From an uncultured Candidatus Poseidoniales archaeon (GTDB taxonomy: Archaea > Thermoplasmatota > Poseidoniia > Poseidoniales > Poseidoniaceae): a DNA stretch of 64,000 nt. The notes beneath the pieces were generated by a model that worked only from the letters and a program-made list of their open reading frames with translations, searched no databases and was not told the origin of the DNA. The translations under genes were made by a program, and so were the position numbers. The stretch spans positions 43,136 through 107,135 of the forward strand of contig CACEWA010000002.1 of NCBI GenBank assembly GCA_902563095.1, read 5' to 3'. Shown piece by piece: positions 62,015 to 64,000 of this stretch (position 1 is the stretch's first letter; every line of letters starts with the position of its first letter).

Positions 62015-64000
62015 TGCCTCGGCGTGAGGATCTAGAAACTATTCTTGTTCTCGGTTCAGGACCAATTAAGATTGGACAAGCAGCAGAATTCGATTTCTCT
62101 GGCTCTCAAGCAGTCCAAGCACTTCGAGAGGATGGATACAAAGTAATCTTGGTCAACTCAAATCCTGCAACAATACAAAATGATCCTGAAATGGCAGATA
62201 AGGTGTACATCGAGCCTCTTTTGCCAGATACTATTCGTCGCATTTTGGAAGTTGAGAGACCTGATGCATTATTGGCTGGTATGGGTGGACAAACCGCTCT
62301 GAATATTGCCAGTGAACTAGCGCATGCGGGGGTTTTGGATGAACTGGGAGTTGAATTAATTGGTTCTGATTTAGATGCAATTGACAAGGCAGAGGATAGA
62401 GATTTGTTCAATCAAGTTTGTCTCGGAATCGATTTGCCAATCTCTGAAGCGATTGCATGTAATTCGATGGATGAAGTACTTGCAGCAGCCGACGAGATTG
62501 GTAGTTGGCCAATCTTGATTAGGTCAGCATTCACATTAGGCGGGTTAGGTGGAGGAACTGCTTGGAATACTGGCGAGTTAGTTGAGATTGCAACACTTGG
62601 TCTTAGAAACAGCAGAATTGGTCAAGTTCTTATTGAAGAGAGCATCCTTGGCTGGCAGGAGTATGAATACGAAGTAATGAGAGATACTGCCGATAATGCA
62701 ACCATTGTTTGTACCATGGAGAACATCGACCCAATGGGTGTTCACACCGGCGAGTCAACAGTCGTTGCTCCAGTTCAATCATTATCTGATAGAGACCACA
62801 TGCAACTTAGAGACATGTCGCTCTCATTGATCCGCGAACTGAATATCAAAGGTGGTTGCAATGTCCAGTTCGCAGTAAATCAATCCACTGGTGAAGTTAG
62901 AGTAATAGAAGTCAACCCTCGTGTTTCAAGGTCATCTGCACTTGCGTCAAAAGCAACTGGCTATCCAATTGCTAGAATGGCTGCAAAGATTGCGGTAGGA
63001 TATACTCTAGATGAACTACCCAATCCGATTACAGGAGAAGGTACGACTGCAGCATTCGAACCAACATTGGATTATTGCGTCGTAAAAATTCCTAGGTGGC
63101 CATTCGATAAATTCCGTACAGCTGATAGAACCTTAGGGACCTCGATGAAATCAACTGGAGAAGTAATGGCAATAGGACGATGTTTCGAGGAGGCATTCCT
63201 CAAGGCATGGGCATCCTTGGAGCAAGGCGCACCTCATCCTCGTCCGCTTACTAGAGCGGATGAATCGGAAGGCGAAGGCATGGCAGAGCGCGCTTTTGAG
63301 CAACTGCCAGACAATGTTCTAATCGATTGGTTGAGAATCGCTACAGATCGTAGAATGGGTGCTGTCCTCGAAGCATTCCGCAGAGGATGGAGCATTGAAA
63401 GAGTTCACGAAATCACTAGAATAACTCGATGGTTCTTGTATGGCTTCCAGCGAATTGCTAACGTAGAAAATGAAATTGTCGCTAGGTCTTGTAATCCCAA
63501 AGATTTGAAGGCAGATGAACTGAGGAAATGGAAGAGTTTCGGATTCTCAGATGGTCACATTGCTGATGCATTGTCCGGTTTCCCCGCTTTGGGGCTCAAA
63601 CAGGTTGCTGATGACAAGAATGAGCAGGCAGTAATGAAGGCAAGACATGGACATGCAGTACATCCAATTTTCAGAATGGTCGACTCTTGTGCAGCAGAAT
63701 TTGCTGCAAAAACCCCTTATTATTACTCAACCTATGAGCCTCACGGAGACAACAAAATCGATGTTTTACCCAATTTGGAGAATCGAGTAAAACGTAGACA
63801 AGTAGTGATAGGTTCAGGCCCAATTAGAATTGGCCAGGGCATTGAGTTCGACTATGGGTGCGTTCATGCTGTAAAAGCGATTAGAGAAGCTGGAATGGAT
63901 GCGGTTCTAATGAACAACAATCCAGAAACAGTATCGACAGATTTCGACACTTCAGATCGTTTGTATTTCGAGCCATTGACATTGGAATATGTTACTGAGG
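62014..64000 (+). CDS. carB: Carbamoyl-phosphate synthase large subunit, N-terminal two thirds (runs off window)
   Basis: 662 codons present of about 1070 expected. First ATP-grasp half: ILVLGSGPIKIGQAAEFDFS, VILVNSNPATIQNDPEMAD, GMGGQTALN, IRSAFTLGGLGGG, and VIEVNPRVSRSSALASKATG. The oligomerisation region (IDWLRIATDRRM...ITRITRWFLYGFQRI) follows. The second half begins VVIGSGPIRIGQGIEFDYG. Small departures from consensus (FSGSQAV for YSGTQA) are not at catalytic positions. Overlap TAATG with carA indicates coupled translation. Confidence 0.97.
   Translation, partial: MPRREDLETILVLGSGPIKIGQAAEFDFSGSQAVQALREDGYKVILVNSNPATIQNDPEMADKVYIEPLLPDTIRRILEVERPDALLAGMGGQTALNIASELAHAGVLDELGVELIGSDLDAIDKAEDRDLFNQVCLGIDLPISEAIACNSMDEVLAAADEIGSWPILIRSAFTLGGLGGGTAWNTGELVEIATLGLRNSRIGQVLIEESILGWQEYEYEVMRDTADNATIVCTMENIDPMGVHTGESTVVAPVQSLSDRDHMQLRDMSLSLIRELNIKGGCNVQFAVNQSTGEVRVIEVNPRVSRSSALASKATGYPIARMAAKIAVGYTLDELPNPITGEGTTAAFEPTLDYCVVKIPRWPFDKFRTADRTLGTSMKSTGEVMAIGRCFEEAFLKAWASLEQGAPHPRPLTRADESEGEGMAERAFEQLPDNVLIDWLRIATDRRMGAVLEAFRRGWSIERVHEITRITRWFLYGFQRIANVENEIVARSCNPKDLKADELRKWKSFGFSDGHIADALSGFPALGLKQVADDKNEQAVMKARHGHAVHPIFRMVDSCAAEFAAKTPYYYSTYEPHGDNKIDVLPNLENRVKRRQVVIGSGPIRIGQGIEFDYGCVHAVKAIREAGMDAVLMNNNPETVSTDFDTSDRLYFEPLTLEYVTE

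Overview
The window looks like a chromosomal segment of a marine planktonic euryarchaeon, most likely Marine Group II (Candidatus Poseidoniales) or a close relative in the Thermoplasmatota. The signs are an archaeal 16S rRNA gene standing alone (no 23S gene follows it), a group II chaperonin, a Hef-type helicase-nuclease, archaeal Trm56 and Rpp29, eukaryote-type ribosomal proteins (eS4, eL19, eL32, eL41), an intron-containing tRNA-Trp, and very large secreted subtilases and Ca-binding-repeat surface proteins. Base composition and gene style are even throughout. I see no insertion sequence, prophage, CRISPR array or recognisable recent island.

Layout. 1-13000: the start of a proline-catabolic dehydrogenase, msrA, a DEAD-box RNA helicase, then three giant secreted or membrane proteins (a subtilase with thrombospondin-3/MopE-type repeats, an SGNH-propeller-TSP3 protein, and a GPI-ethanolamine-phosphate-transferase-like membrane enzyme). 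13000-14800: a ferritin-like protein, an SprT-like protease, tRNA-Ala(GGC), tRNA-Arg(TCT), eL41 and tRNA-Trp(CCA) with a 116-nt intron carrying box C/D-like elements. 14800-25200: a second subtilase, an aminotransferase, unknown membrane proteins, a large surface protein and the thermosome. 25200-28300: a two-gene redox module. Its first protein joins two intact FMN-type flavodoxin domains to an SdhB-like domain that has lost every iron-sulfur cysteine; the second is an HdrB/SdhE-like CCG-domain protein that has lost nearly all of its cluster cysteines. I consider this the most novel system in the window. 28275-30842: Hef on the opposite strand.

31181-45498: an uninterrupted S10-spc type ribosomal protein superoperon (uL3 to uL15, with aIF1 and the RNase P subunit Rpp29 inside, ending in secY). 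Translation signals are very regular: GAGGTGA, often overlapping the preceding stop codon, then 4-8 nt, then the start. A leader of about 170 nt with several hairpins precedes uL3. SecY carries an extra four-helix N-terminal region and eL32 an N-terminal SAP domain. 45499-46010 holds no gene but contains a strongly folded putative non-coding RNA with a kink-turn, its own TATA-like box and a T-tract. The 16S gene and a strong hairpin/T-tract terminator follow.

47556-51180 (minus strand): purine salvage genes hpt, an NCS2/AzgA-type permease and apt, plus NAD kinase. 51260-55322 (plus): a small membrane protein, YjbQ, a hotdog thioesterase, a GIDE-domain membrane protein and a thiolase. 55323-59343 (minus): SDR, TraB-family protein, DHH phosphoesterase with a Rossmann-like N-terminus, and dihydropteroate synthase. 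59399-64000 (plus): a membrane protein, trm56, carA and the first two thirds of carB, which runs off the window.

All assignments come from reading motifs by eye. No database search, folding program or alignment was run.
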